Below, piece by piece: positions 43,350-51,623 of a stretch of DNA of 64,000 bases. Position 1 is the first letter of the stretch. Each line of letters opens with the position of its first letter. The stretch lies in NCBI RefSeq assembly GCF_000292345.1, contig NZ_ALOU01000075.1, positions 1 through 64,000 on the forward strand, written 5' to 3'. Below the pieces are notes generated by a model, which saw only the letters and a program-made list of their open reading frames with translations, made no database searches and had not been told where the DNA came from. This DNA comes from Cupriavidus sp. BIS7 (GTDB taxonomy: Bacteria; Pseudomonadota; Gammaproteobacteria; Burkholderiales; Burkholderiaceae). Both the position numbers and the translations under genes were made by a program.

Positions 43350-44800
43350 AGCTTCACCATCACGTTGCGCAGTTCCGTGTAGAACTCCAGGGAATGCACG
43401 CCGCCCTCACGGCCGATGCCCGATGCCTTGGCCCCGCCGAATGCCGTGCGGAGGTCGCGCAGGAACCAGCTATTGATCCAGCACAGCCCCACGTCGATGG
43501 CACGCGCCATGCGGTGAGCCGTGCCAAGGTCCTGCGTCCACACCGTGGTGGCCAGCCCATAGTCGGTGGCGTTGGCCAGGGCGATGGCTTCCTCCTCGGT
43601 GTCGAACGGCGCGATGTGGCAGCAGGGTCCGAAGATTTCCTCCCGGATCACGCGCGCGCTTTCGGGCAGGCCGGTCCAGATCGTCGGCTGCACCCAATGG
43701 CCTTCGGCAAGGTCGGGCGGCATGGACGGTGCGCCGCCGCCGGTCACCACCGTCGCGCCCTCGCTGCGCGCCACGTCGTAGTAGGACATCACCTTGGCCT
43801 TGTGCTCGGCCGAGATCAGCGGGCCAAGACCCACGCCCGGAGCGTCTGACGGCCCGATGCGCAGCGATTCGGCCTTCTCCTTGAGCGCCTGCACGAACCT
43901 GTCGAAGATTGGCCGCTGCACGTAAACACGCTCGGTTCCCAGGCAGACCTGCCCACAGTTCTCGAACGCGCTGCGCGCGATGCCGGCCACAGCCTTGTCG
44001 AAGTCGGCATCGGCAAAGACGATGCCCGCGTTCTTGCCACCCAGTTCGAAGCTGACCGGCCGCACGCCCTTTGCCGCCGCCGTCATGATGGCCTCGCCGG
44101 TGCGCGTTTCTCCGGTGAACGTAATGCCGTTGACGCCGGGATGGCGGGTCAGGAACTCGCCAGCCGAGCCTGGCCCAAAGCCGTGCAGCACGTTGTAGAC
44201 GCCTTTTGGCACGCCTACCTTCTCCATCACCTCGCCCAGCAGCGTGGCCGTGGCCGGCGTCTCCTCGGAAGGCTTGACGATCACCGTATTGCCGCAGGCC
44301 AGCGCGGGGCCTACCTTCCACGTCATCAGCAGCAGCGGCAGGTTCCACGGGCAGACCACCGCCACCACGCCCAGCGGGGCGCGCAGCGCGTAACTGATCG
44401 CCGTGCCACCGTCCGGCGTGGTCATCTCGAAGCTCTCGGTGGGTACGTTCTTGACGATGTCGGCGAAGACCTTGAAGTTGGCGGCGCCGCGCGGGATGTC
44501 GATATGCGCGGCGAGGCTGCGCGGCTTGCCGGTGTCGGCCAGTTCGGCTTCGAGGAAATCGTCGAAGCGGCGACTGATCTCGTCGGCCACGGCATGCAGC
44601 AGTTCAACGCGCCGGGTCACCGGCATGCGCCCCCACTCGCCATGCAGCGCGGCGCGCGCGGCGGCGACGGCGGCGTCCACCTCGGCCTGCCCCGCCTCGT
44701 GCACGAGCCCGATCACCCGGTTATCAACCGGCGCGCGGTTCTCGAACGTCTTGTTGGTGGCGACAAACTCGCCATTGATGAAATTGCGGAATTGCTTCAC
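43346..44800 (-). CDS. dmpC: 2-Hydroxymuconate semialdehyde dehydrogenase
   Basis: A 484-residue NAD aldehyde dehydrogenase oxidising the catechol ring-fission product to 2-hydroxymuconate. Catalytic Glu is in VSFELGGKNAGIVF and Cys in FENCGQVCLGTERVYV; the cofactor segment is VVCPWNLPLLLMTWKVGPAL. It is the entry enzyme of the oxidative branch used for unsubstituted catechol and 4-methylcatechol. The 60 bases between it and the DUF336 gene contain no obvious terminator. Confidence 0.93.
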   Translation of the reverse strand: MKQFRNFINGEFVATNKTFENRAPVDNRVIGLVHEAGQAEVDAAVAAARAALHGEWGRMPVTRRVELLHAVADEISRRFDDFLEAELADTGKPRSLAAHIDIPRGAANFKVFADIVKNVPTESFEMTTPDGGTAISYALRAPLGVVAVVCPWNLPLLLMTWKVGPALACGNTVIVKPSEETPATATLLGEVMEKVGVPKGVYNVLHGFGPGSAGEFLTRHPGVNGITFTGETRTGEAIMTAAAKGVRPVSFELGGKNAGIVFADADFDKAVAGIARSAFENCGQVCLGTERVYVQRPIFDRFVQALKEKAESLRIGPSDAPGVGLGPLISAEHKAKVMSYYDVARSEGATVVTGGGAPSMPPDLAEGHWVQPTIWTGLPESARVIREEIFGPCCHIAPFDTEEEAIALANATDYGLATTVWTQDLGTAHRMARAIDVGLCWINSWFLRDLRTAFGGAKASGIGREGGVHSLEFYTELRNVMVKL

Positions 44801-44859
44801 GGTCGGATTCCCGAGGCAGACAGTCCCAGACAGTCCCTGTCCTGGTTAAGAAGAAAATT

Positions 44860-45309
44860 TCATTGCAGGCCGATGGCGTGCAGGCCGGCGCGCGCGCAGG
44901 CTTCGTCCTGCCGGGCCGAGCCGCCGGACACGCCGATACCGCCAATCACCTCGCCAGCCTCGCGCATCGGCAGGCCGCCGCCGAAGATCACAAGCCCCGG
45001 GCGAGTTGCCAGACCCAGGCGCAACGGCTCGTCATCGGCCAGCAATTCGCCCCACTGCGCAGTGGGAAAGCCGAAGCTGGCCGACGTGCGCGCCTTGTCG
45101 ATGGCAATGTCGATCGAGTGCAGGAAGGCGCCCGTCATGCGCGCAAAGGCCACCAGCGCGCCACCGCCATCCACCACGGCCACGTTGATGCGCAGGCCCT
45201 GCTCCGCTGCCGCCGCCACCGCGGCCGTCACCGCTGCCTGTGCTGCAGGCAGCGTGATATGGGGACGAGGTTCGCTCACACGGAGCGCGTTGGAAGCGGT
45301 CAGGGACAT
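44860..45309 (-). CDS. GlcG/HbpS family (DUF336) protein in the meta-cleavage operon
   Basis: A 149-residue DUF336 (GlcG/HbpS-like) protein: GLRINVAVVDGGGALVAFAR, then GAFLHSIDIAIDKARTSASF, GLVIFGGGLPMREAGEVIGG and IGVSGGSARQDEACARAGL are the standard four blocks. Members bind haem or organic acids and occur inside many aromatic meta-cleavage operons, where their job is not established. It lies between dmpB (stop-to-start gap of 48 bases) and dmpC. A protective or cofactor-handling role for the catechol dioxygenase is possible but unproven. Confidence 0.88.
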   Translation of the reverse strand: MSLTASNALRVSEPRPHITLPAAQAAVTAAVAAAAEQGLRINVAVVDGGGALVAFARMTGAFLHSIDIAIDKARTSASFGFPTAQWGELLADDEPLRLGLATRPGLVIFGGGLPMREAGEVIGGIGVSGGSARQDEACARAGLHAIGLQ

Positions 45310-45357
45310 GGCAGTCTGCGGAAAGTGGTCATGGGGATGGCGGCCGGCACGGAGCGA

Positions 45358-46302
45358 TCAGGTGTACACGTCCGTGAAGGACGGCACCGCTTCGCCGGTG
45401 TGATAGAAGATGCCGGTCCACAGCATGTCTTCGCTCCACGTCGTGACGGGACGGTCCGGCTGCGCAAGGTAGCCCAGCCCGGCGAATGTCTCGTTGCGGT
45501 TGCCGCTCGGGTCGAAGAAGTAGATCGTCTCTCCGCGCGTGATGCCGTGGCGCGTGGGCGCGACGTCGATCTTCGTCTTGTTCTTCGCCATGACGTCGGC
45601 GGCCTTGAGCACGTCGTGCCATGAGTCCAGGAAGAACGCGATGTGGTGCAGGCCGCTGCGCGGCCCGCCAACGAAGGCGATATCGTGCGGCGTGGAACTG
45701 CGGGCGAGCCACGTCGCCGCCTGCACCGAGCCATCCGGCCCCACCAGCACCTGCTCCGTCAGGAAGAAGCCAAGCACATCCCGCATGAAGCGCGTGTTGT
45801 CCGCCACGGTGTTGATGCCGGCCTCGGGGTTCAGTTCGCACATCAGCAGCGCATGGTCCAGCCAATGCGCGCCAGCTCCCTTGATGTTGTCCGGCCACGG
45901 GTCCGGGTTGCGGCTGCCCACCTCCGTGCCAACCAGTTCCTTCATGGCGTAGAGCCGCATGTCGTGGCCGCTCGGCAGCAGGAACTGCAGCATCCGTCCC
46001 GTGGACGGCAGCGTTGCCTCTGGCAGCATCGTGGTGCGGATGCCCCAGGCTTCGATCCTGGCCTGCAGTTCGTCGAGATCGGCGTCATTCTCGACCTTGT
46101 AGGCAAGGTGGTTCAGGCCGGCCTGGTCCGACGGCGTGAGGATGAGCGAGTACTTGTCCCACTCGTCCCAGCACTTCAGGTAAACGTTGCCGGCCTTGTC
46201 CTGCATCGTCACCTTCATGCCCAGCACGTTCTCGTAGTGCCGCAGCGCGGCGGCCATGTCCATCACCTTCAGGCTTGCATGCCCAATTCGTAGAACACCC
46301 AT
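45358..46302 (-). CDS. dmpB: Catechol 2,3-dioxygenase
   Basis: A 314-residue extradiol dioxygenase cleaving catechol next to its hydroxyls. The iron ligands map to H150 (HWLDHALLMCEL), H219/H220 (SGLHHIAFFLD) and E271 (DPSGNRNETFAGLG). Start at 46302 (MGVLRIGHASLKVMDM); the longer frame runs into dmpQ. It follows the ferredoxin DmpQ, which reactivates it by reducing oxidised iron. Confidence 0.95.
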   Translation of the reverse strand: MGVLRIGHASLKVMDMAAALRHYENVLGMKVTMQDKAGNVYLKCWDEWDKYSLILTPSDQAGLNHLAYKVENDADLDELQARIEAWGIRTTMLPEATLPSTGRMLQFLLPSGHDMRLYAMKELVGTEVGSRNPDPWPDNIKGAGAHWLDHALLMCELNPEAGINTVADNTRFMRDVLGFFLTEQVLVGPDGSVQAATWLARSSTPHDIAFVGGPRSGLHHIAFFLDSWHDVLKAADVMAKNKTKIDVAPTRHGITRGETIYFFDPSGNRNETFAGLGYLAQPDRPVTTWSEDMLWTGIFYHTGEAVPSFTDVYT

Positions 46303-46324
46303 TTCTGTCTCCTCGTTGAGGGTC

Positions 46325-46690
46325 TCACTGCGGTTTGTACTCGGGCTGCGCCCCCGCAGACGCGGCGAAGCCCTTGAAGAACGATTTCTCGATCCGGCCC
46401 AGCACGGCAAGCCGCACGGCGGTCAGTGGTGCCTCGCGGCATGCCAGCGTGATGCCCTGTGCTTCTTCTTCAGCGCTGACGTGCGCCCGGCTGAGCGGCC
46501 CCAGTCGCGCCGTGCGGCCTTCGATGACGCGCACCTTGCATACCCCGCAGCCACCGTTGATGCAGCCCACCGGGATGCCCTTGCGCCCAAGGCGCAACAT
46601 GCCGGCCAGCAGGCTTTCGCTCGTCGCGCAGACGTAGTGCTCCTGGGTCTGCTCCACGCAGACATCAACCTTTGGTCTTTCATCCGGCAT
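46325..46690 (-). CDS. dmpQ: Chloroplast-type [2Fe-2S] ferredoxin
   Basis: A 121-residue plant-type ferredoxin. The cluster cysteines are in GCINGGCGVCKVRV and LACREAPLTAVRL. DmpQ/XylT proteins re-reduce the inactivated Fe(III) of catechol 2,3-dioxygenase, encoded directly downstream. The ATG at 46690 (MPDERPKVDVCVEQ) is chosen; it starts 14 bases after dmpP ends. Confidence 0.9.
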   Translation of the reverse strand: MPDERPKVDVCVEQTQEHYVCATSESLLAGMLRLGRKGIPVGCINGGCGVCKVRVIEGRTARLGPLSRAHVSAEEEAQGITLACREAPLTAVRLAVLGRIEKSFFKGFAASAGAQPEYKPQ

Positions 46691-46704
46691 TGCACGGTCC
46701 TCCT

Positions 46705-47769
46705 TCACACGCGGCGGAACAGCGGGCTGCGTTGCGCGTCGGCATCCGCCGCCGAGAGGAATTTCTCGGTGTAGATGTCCTCCTCGAAAAGCCGGCCCTG
46801 CATCAACGCACCGATCGTGGCTTCCACCATCGGTGGGGGCCCGCACAGGTACGCCTTGTGCCCGGCGAACTGCCCGTCGAACAGCGTCCGCGCGGCGTCG
46901 TGCGCATAGCCCCGCGCACCGCGCCAGTCGCTGTCTTCTGGCTCGCCGGACAGCACGGGCACGTACTGGAAGTTGGGGTGCCGCGCAGCCAGGTCGACGA
47001 ACTCGTCGTGGCCGTACAGCTCTTCCAGGCTGCGCTGACCGTTGATCAGCGTGATGGGAAGCGCGCAGCCGCCCGCCAGCAGGTCAAGGATCATCGAGCG
47101 AGGGCTGGAAAGACCCGATCCCCCTGCGACGAACAGCATCGGCATGCCCGCCGACTGCCGCACGAAGAAGCGGCCATAGGGGCCAGTCACGCGCAGCACG
47201 TCCCCGACCCGTACCTGCTCATGCAGCACGCCGGTTCCCGCCCCGCCGGGCACGCGGCGCACCTGCAACGCGATCTCGCCGGTTTCCGCGACTTCGGCGG
47301 GGGCGTTGGCGATCGAGAACGCACGCTGCTGCCCCAGCCCGGGAATCTCGACCATCACGTACTGGCCGGCCTGGAAGTCGATCGGCTGGTCCAGCTTGAG
47401 GCGCAGCCCCTTGATCGTGGGCGTCAGCGTTTCGATGCGCGTCACCGTCGCCGCGAAATCCCGCACCGGGATGACGCGGGCGTCCGGCTCCTCATCGATG
47501 TCGGCTTCGATGCAGACATCGGTAAGCGCCGTCGCGCAGCAGGCCAGCGTTTTGCCCTCCTCCCGTTCGAAGTCCATCAGCGCGAACGGGTTGGCCGCGC
47601 CGTGGTCCACTTCTCCGCTGGTCACCTGTACCTTGCACGTGCCGCACAGCCCGTGCCCGCAGGCGTGCGGTATGTACACGCCAGAACGCAGCGCTGCGTC
47701 GAGCAGCGTCTGGCCCTCGGCCACGTCCAGCGTGGCGCCAAGGGGTTCAATGGTGATTTGATTGCACAT
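46705..47769 (-). CDS. dmpP: Phenol hydroxylase reductase component (P5)
   Basis: A 354-residue reductase that passes electrons from NADH to the diiron hydroxylase. The N-terminal plant-type [2Fe-2S] domain (CGHGLCGTCKVQV, then LACC) is followed by an FAD domain (RAFSIANAPAEVAETGEIAL) and an NAD domain (MLFVAGGSGLSSPRSMILDL, AYLCGPPPMVEATIGALM). The start at 47769 (MCNQITIEPLGA) is just after dmpO's stop. Confidence 0.95.
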   Translation of the reverse strand: MCNQITIEPLGATLDVAEGQTLLDAALRSGVYIPHACGHGLCGTCKVQVTSGEVDHGAANPFALMDFEREEGKTLACCATALTDVCIEADIDEEPDARVIPVRDFAATVTRIETLTPTIKGLRLKLDQPIDFQAGQYVMVEIPGLGQQRAFSIANAPAEVAETGEIALQVRRVPGGAGTGVLHEQVRVGDVLRVTGPYGRFFVRQSAGMPMLFVAGGSGLSSPRSMILDLLAGGCALPITLINGQRSLEELYGHDEFVDLAARHPNFQYVPVLSGEPEDSDWRGARGYAHDAARTLFDGQFAGHKAYLCGPPPMVEATIGALMQGRLFEEDIYTEKFLSAADADAQRSPLFRRV

Positions 47770-47773
47770 GGCT

Positions 47774-48142
47774 TTAGCTGCAGGAACCGTTGATGCCGGC
47801 AAGGCCCGGCGTGCGAAAACGGATGACGTCCTTGTGGCCCAGCCCGTTCGCGGCGAGCGAGGCCGCCGGGTCCGGCGTCCACGGCTTGCCCGACCTGAAC
47901 CACTGCACCGTGCTCCAGTCGATACGCTCGAAGTCGGGGTGCTCGGCGTAGATGCCGGGCAGCACCTGGCTCACGAGCGCGCCGAACGGCATCTCGGGCG
48001 GCAGCGGTACGCAGACCGGCGAGCAGAACATCAGGTGGTCTTCCCATCCGATGTACAGCAGCGGCGCGGGGAAGTTCTCACGCACGTCCTTCATGGGGAA
48101 CTGGTAAGGCACCCCGGCGGCGGGATTGACGACGACGCTCAT
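47774..48142 (-). CDS. dmpO: Phenol hydroxylase P4 (small oxygenase) subunit
   Basis: The 122-residue gamma subunit of the (alpha-beta-gamma)2 phenol hydroxylase oxygenase. It begins MSVVVNPAAGVPYQFPMKDV and contains NFPAPLLYIGWEDHLMFCSP and WFRSGKPWTPDPAASLAANG, the usual P4 blocks. It overlaps dmpN's stop by ATGA. Confidence 0.93.
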   Translation of the reverse strand: MSVVVNPAAGVPYQFPMKDVRENFPAPLLYIGWEDHLMFCSPVCVPLPPEMPFGALVSQVLPGIYAEHPDFERIDWSTVQWFRSGKPWTPDPAASLAANGLGHKDVIRFRTPGLAGINGSCS

Positions 48143-49683
48143 GCTTTCTCTCCTGTCCAGGCGGCGAAGTTCTTCTGGTCCTCCGATCCCTCGAAGTCGA
48201 AGTTGTCCCGTCCGATGTTCATTTCGTAGTACTGCAGGACGGCTGTCAGCGGATCGAAGCCTTCCGCCGTCGGGTCCGTGCCTTCGGGGAAGCAATGCCC
48301 CTGGTAGATCTGGTGCACCGGCAGCCAGCTCTGCACGTACTTCTCCGGCTCGTCCTCGAAGATGTGCTGGCAGTGATCGGAGCAGAAGTGATACTTGTTG
48401 CCGAAGTAGCTGGTCTCGCGGTAGCAGATCTTCGTGGCATCACCGGGCTCGGTGAAGAACATCGGGACCTGGCACGTGGTGCACAGCATCGGCAGCGTCT
48501 TGTTGTAGAAGCGCCGGCCTTCGTCCGCGCGCTCGCGCCAGTATTCGAAGCGCGGGCGATACAGCTTGTCGAAGCTCTCGGGATACTTCTGCGACAGCCA
48601 CTGCATTTCGTCGTCCTGCGGCAGCCACGTATGGAAAGGCGCTGCGGCCCCGTAGTTGTAGAAGGTGGCCCACGCCTGGTGGCTGATGTGGTCCTTGCCC
48701 TCGCAGGCGTCCTTCCAGCCGCGCGGCTCGCGAATGCCGTAGCGCGCGAGGTCCTTGAACAGCGCACCGCCGCTGCCCTCGGCGTACATCTCCCACGCCT
48801 CTTTCCAGCTCATCACGCGCTTGGGCAGCATGTAGTCCTGCATCATCGCCACGATGGTCAGCAGGCGGTAACCGCGCCAGAACCATTTGTCGATCCAGCG
48901 CTGCACGATGGGCACGTTGCCGGGATCCTGCTCGAGCATGAACTTGATGCACTCGATGCCCAGCGTCATGTGCCGCGATTCGTCGGACTGTGCCGAGAAT
49001 CCGAACGTGACGGTACTCATATCGCCGTTGTGTGCCGCGCCTGACATGAAGGGCACGAACAGCAGGTTCGTCAGCACGTACTCGAACGAAAAGCTCACGG
49101 CCGTCAGGAACTCGAATGGGCCGGCGGTGCAGGCATCCTCGAAGAACGACTTCGGCACGGACAGGTACCAGACACGGTCGAACCAGTGGTGCGACCGGTG
49201 CAGGCCGTTGAAGTACTTGTTGTAGTGCGAGATCGCGTGCGTCTCGGTCTGGTAGTGGCGCAGTTCGTCGATGGACTGCATCTGCGCCGCAACGCGCGCG
49301 CCCTCGCCTGTGAACTGGCGGCCAACATGCGCAAAGCCACGGTGTGCGCAGTATTCAAGCGGCGTCACGCCCTGGAGGAACAGCTTCAGTGCGTTGATAT
49401 AGCGGGCATCGCTGACGCCAAGCTGGCCGTTGTTCTGCGCGAAGGCCTCGATCACCGCATACAGCTTCTTTTCCTTCTCCCCCTGGTACTTCCAGTAGGC
49501 GTCCATCGTCAGGCGGAACGGGTCCTGCCACTTGTCCCAGTCGTGGATCTTGATGCCTTCATAGGTGTCGTAGGGAAAGACCTTGTCCATCGGCTGGTAC
49601 GTGGTCTCCCAGCCCAGGCCGCGGGTCATGGCGGCGTACCGTTCCTTCAGGCCAAGCTTCTTCTTGGCAACGCGGGTATCCAT
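48139..49683 (-). CDS. dmpN: Phenol hydroxylase P3 (catalytic diiron alpha) subunit
   Basis: The 514-residue catalytic subunit. The diiron ligands map to E110 (PLEYCAHRG), E140/H143 (SIDELRHYQ), E201 (SFSFEYVLT) and E235/H238 (QSDESRHMT). A C-terminal YHS-type zinc motif is seen in LCTTCQVPMFF and HFCSDHCQHIFED. It hydroxylates phenol and methylphenols to catechols at the ortho position. It follows the effector gene dmpM by 49 bases. Confidence 0.96.
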   Translation of the reverse strand: MDTRVAKKKLGLKERYAAMTRGLGWETTYQPMDKVFPYDTYEGIKIHDWDKWQDPFRLTMDAYWKYQGEKEKKLYAVIEAFAQNNGQLGVSDARYINALKLFLQGVTPLEYCAHRGFAHVGRQFTGEGARVAAQMQSIDELRHYQTETHAISHYNKYFNGLHRSHHWFDRVWYLSVPKSFFEDACTAGPFEFLTAVSFSFEYVLTNLLFVPFMSGAAHNGDMSTVTFGFSAQSDESRHMTLGIECIKFMLEQDPGNVPIVQRWIDKWFWRGYRLLTIVAMMQDYMLPKRVMSWKEAWEMYAEGSGGALFKDLARYGIREPRGWKDACEGKDHISHQAWATFYNYGAAAPFHTWLPQDDEMQWLSQKYPESFDKLYRPRFEYWRERADEGRRFYNKTLPMLCTTCQVPMFFTEPGDATKICYRETSYFGNKYHFCSDHCQHIFEDEPEKYVQSWLPVHQIYQGHCFPEGTDPTAEGFDPLTAVLQYYEMNIGRDNFDFEGSEDQKNFAAWTGEKA

Positions 49684-49732
49684 GGTGTGTCTCCTCTTGT
49701 CGGTATGTGCGGTGCTGTGCGTCCAGCGGCGT

Positions 49733-50002
49733 TCAGTGGTTCCAGCTCAATGTGAGCTGGTCGTCGTCTTCGTCGATCTGGCCCGACAGCGTGACCAGGT
49801 TCACGTGTAGCTGCTGCAGGTCGAAGGGCCGGCCGGTCTGTTCCTCGATGGTTTCGCGACGGATAGTGAGCCTGCCGGGGGCATCGATCTTGACGAGCCC
49901 CGTGGGATAGCTGACCACCGCCTCGGGGTTGTCAGTCACGATCGCTTCGACGACGGGACGCGATTCCTCATTGGCCTGGAAGGCGATAAAAACCTGGGAC
50001 AT
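49733..50002 (-). CDS. dmpM: Phenol hydroxylase P2 (effector/coupling) protein
   Basis: An 89-residue cofactor-free effector protein of diiron monooxygenases (MmoB/TmoD family), required for full activity. Start at 50002 (MSQVFIAFQANEESRPVVEA); core RLTIRRETIEEQTGRPFDLQ; C-terminus rich in Asp/Glu. The toluene monooxygenase operon has its own version (54129-54446). Confidence 0.93.
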   Translation of the reverse strand: MSQVFIAFQANEESRPVVEAIVTDNPEAVVSYPTGLVKIDAPGRLTIRRETIEEQTGRPFDLQQLHVNLVTLSGQIDEDDDQLTLSWNH

Positions 50003-50039
50003 GGTTGTTCCTCTGCAAGAAGTCCGGACGTGTGACGGG

Positions 50040-51047
50040 TCAGAGCGCGAGGCCGAGCTTCGCGGCGCGTGCATCGAGCGCGGCGGAAACCTCGCCCAGC
50101 GCGGCAGCACCGTGCTCACCAAGCGCCAGTTCGGCAATCGGCGCCATGGCCTGCGTGGCGCGGGCTACCCAGTGTCGGAACCACTGCGTCAGCAGTTCGC
50201 GGTTCGCGGCGGCCTCAGGCTCGGTTGCCGCGACCATCGTCTTCACGACGGCGTCTACCCAGCGCGTGGTTTCGTCGTGCCACTCGGGCATGAAGCTGGT
50301 CAGCATGGCCGCCGCCGTACCGCCATGCAGCGTGAGGTGGTCGTCCACGTAATGACCGTAGACCAGCGGGTACAGCAGGCCATCGAGCGCAAGGTTCTGC
50401 GCGACGAACAGCTCCACCGGGTCCTGCAGGACGAAGGTGTCCTCTACATAGCGGCGCAGGTCCTGCCAGCACGCATCGTCGAGCCAGGCGCGCTTGCCAG
50501 CATCCAGCACGTCGGGTTCGTCCAGTGCCAGCGCCAGGCGCGTGATCAGTTGCGCGATGCCCAGGTGATCCATCGCATGGAACATCGCCGGCGCAGTGAA
50601 CGCCGTGCCGTAGCCATAGGCGCAGATCGCGGCGTTATTCATGTTCGCGCCCCAGGCCACGTGACGCAGCGGCAGCAGCACCTCCAGCAACCGCGTGCGC
50701 AGCGCATCGCTCATCGAAGCGGCCAGCCCGCGTGACTCCACGAACTGGAAGTTGGCCTCCACCGCCTCCTGCTGGCGCGCGCGGGTCATCGTCCACGTGG
50801 CGTAGTAGAACTGGCGCGGGTCCTTCAGGGCCTGCCAGTCGGCCAGACGGATGCGGCTGCGGCTGGCGTCGAACAGCTCATGCGCCGGGTCCCACGTCGG
50901 GCGATAGTGGAAGTTGGCCATGGGCTGCCCGCCATAGGTGGCCTCCTGGTAGCGCGTTGCGGCCTTGCCTTCGCCAACAAGTCGTGCAACGTGCGCGAAC
51001 GTCTGCCGCAACGGCGTGATCTCGCGGGTCTGCAGATCGATATTCAT
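50040..51047 (-). CDS. dmpL: Phenol hydroxylase P1 (beta) subunit
   Basis: The 335-residue beta subunit of the oxygenase. It starts MNIDLQTREITPLRQTFAHV; landmarks are MANFHYRPTWDPAHELFDAS and WGANMNNAAICAYGYGTAFT. It has the ferritin-like fold of the alpha subunit without iron ligands. It follows dmpK by 53 bases. Confidence 0.94.
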   Translation of the reverse strand: MNIDLQTREITPLRQTFAHVARLVGEGKAATRYQEATYGGQPMANFHYRPTWDPAHELFDASRSRIRLADWQALKDPRQFYYATWTMTRARQQEAVEANFQFVESRGLAASMSDALRTRLLEVLLPLRHVAWGANMNNAAICAYGYGTAFTAPAMFHAMDHLGIAQLITRLALALDEPDVLDAGKRAWLDDACWQDLRRYVEDTFVLQDPVELFVAQNLALDGLLYPLVYGHYVDDHLTLHGGTAAAMLTSFMPEWHDETTRWVDAVVKTMVAATEPEAAANRELLTQWFRHWVARATQAMAPIAELALGEHGAAALGEVSAALDARAAKLGLAL

Positions 51048-51100
51048 GCGGATGTCTCCTGGTGCTTTTATGAAATGGGGCTTCGGTGGTCTGTGCCGCC

Positions 51101-51310
51101 TCAGGTTTCCAGCCTTGTCACCTGATGCCGGTCGCAGAAGGCCATGAAGGCCGGCTCCGGCAGCAGCAGGTCCACGCTCAACTCCGGCCAGCCGATGGCG
51201 AACTCGAAGCTCACCAGCCCATCGGCATGGCGCTCGACGCGGCTCACGAACTTGCGCGTGACATCGACATCTGGCAGTGCGTCGCCGGTTGTGGCGGAGG
51301 GGGAAGTCAT
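51101..51310 (-). CDS. dmpK: Phenol hydroxylase P0 assembly protein
   Basis: A 69-residue DmpK/P0-type protein, which assists assembly and iron insertion of the hydroxylase in Pseudomonas. It starts MTSPSATTGDALPDVDVTRK and contains FVSRVERHADGLVSFEFAIG. The ATG at 51310 has AGAGGAC eight bases upstream; another ATG six bases earlier is too close to that site. The open frame continues upstream through the tandem repeat, but this part looks untranslated. First gene of the operon. Confidence 0.9.
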   Translation of the reverse strand: MTSPSATTGDALPDVDVTRKFVSRVERHADGLVSFEFAIGWPELSVDLLLPEPAFMAFCDRHQVTRLET

Positions 51311-51327
51311 GGGCATGTCCTCTTGGT

Positions 51328-51397
51328 GGTCCGTGGTCCGTGGTCCGTGGTCCGTGGTCCGTGGTCCGTGGTCCGTGGTCCGTGGTCCGTGGTCGGT
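51328..51397. repeat. 7-bp tandem repeat (GGTCCGT)9 in the dmp leader
   Basis: Nine perfect tandem copies of GGTCCGT (51328-51390) plus one copy with a substitution (GGTCGGT). It lies between the sigma54 promoter and the dmpK start, so it should form about half of the 5' untranslated leader of the phenol hydroxylase mRNA, ending only 18 bases before the start codon. On the RNA the unit reads ACGGACC and adjacent copies can base-pair poorly. A 7-base unit is not a multiple of 3, so slippage would shift any upstream-initiated reading frame. Confidence 0.95.
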
Positions 51398-51444
51398 GAA
51401 TCTGCGCTGGCCACTGCGATGTGTCGCGGTGACAGCCGGTCTTT

Positions 51445-51459
51445 GCAGAAGCTGTGCCA
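51445..51459 (-). promoter_or_regulatory. Sigma54 promoter of the dmp operon
   Basis: On the minus strand TGGCAC-AGCTT-CTGC: the -24 GG and -12 GC dinucleotides are exactly spaced, with one change (CTGC for TTGC) from consensus TGGCAC-N5-TTGC. It lies about 125 bases before dmpK and would start transcription near 51434. A palindromic site fitting XylR/DmpR-type activators lies about 165 bases upstream (51624-51640). Confidence 0.85.
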
Positions 51460-51478
51460 GCCGACTGTTTGATCCGCA

Positions 51479-51505
51479 TAAATCTCGATATTTGCAGGGA
51501 AAACC
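51479..51505. promoter_or_regulatory. Conserved 27-base box, copy A
   Basis: Segment TAAATCTCGATATTTG...GGGAAAACC, identical but for one base to 60124-60150, at the same distance from a matching sigma54 promoter. Possible IHF or other looping-protein site, or part of a shared ancestral promoter. Confidence 0.7.
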
Positions 51506-51527
51506 CCTACTGAGCGCGGGGTGCACG

Positions 51528-51542
51528 AGATCGGAAGAGCAC
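51528..51542. other. 15-base match to a TruSeq adapter sequence
   Basis: AGATCGGAAGAGCAC equals the first 15 bases of the common Illumina TruSeq read-1 adapter as I remember it. It lies in intergenic DNA beside the dmp promoter. It could be chance, or a contaminating adapter at an assembly joint. Confidence 0.5.
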
Positions 51543-51623
51543 CTTTCCCGAAGGGACGCTGTGCGCCTAAAGGGCCGCTAATGGTGGGAATTTGATGATT
51601 TGGTTGAGTCGATTCGGGGCGCC

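Noticed and set aside
51328..51397. CRISPR-like array
   Set aside because: Units are 7 bases with no spacers; it is a simple tandem repeat and no cas genes are present.
51311..51526. N-terminal extension of DmpK through the tandem repeat
   Set aside because: The open frame (TDHGPRT repeats) comes from translating the 7-base repeat; the family start and ribosome site are at 51310, and the extension crosses the sigma54 promoter region.
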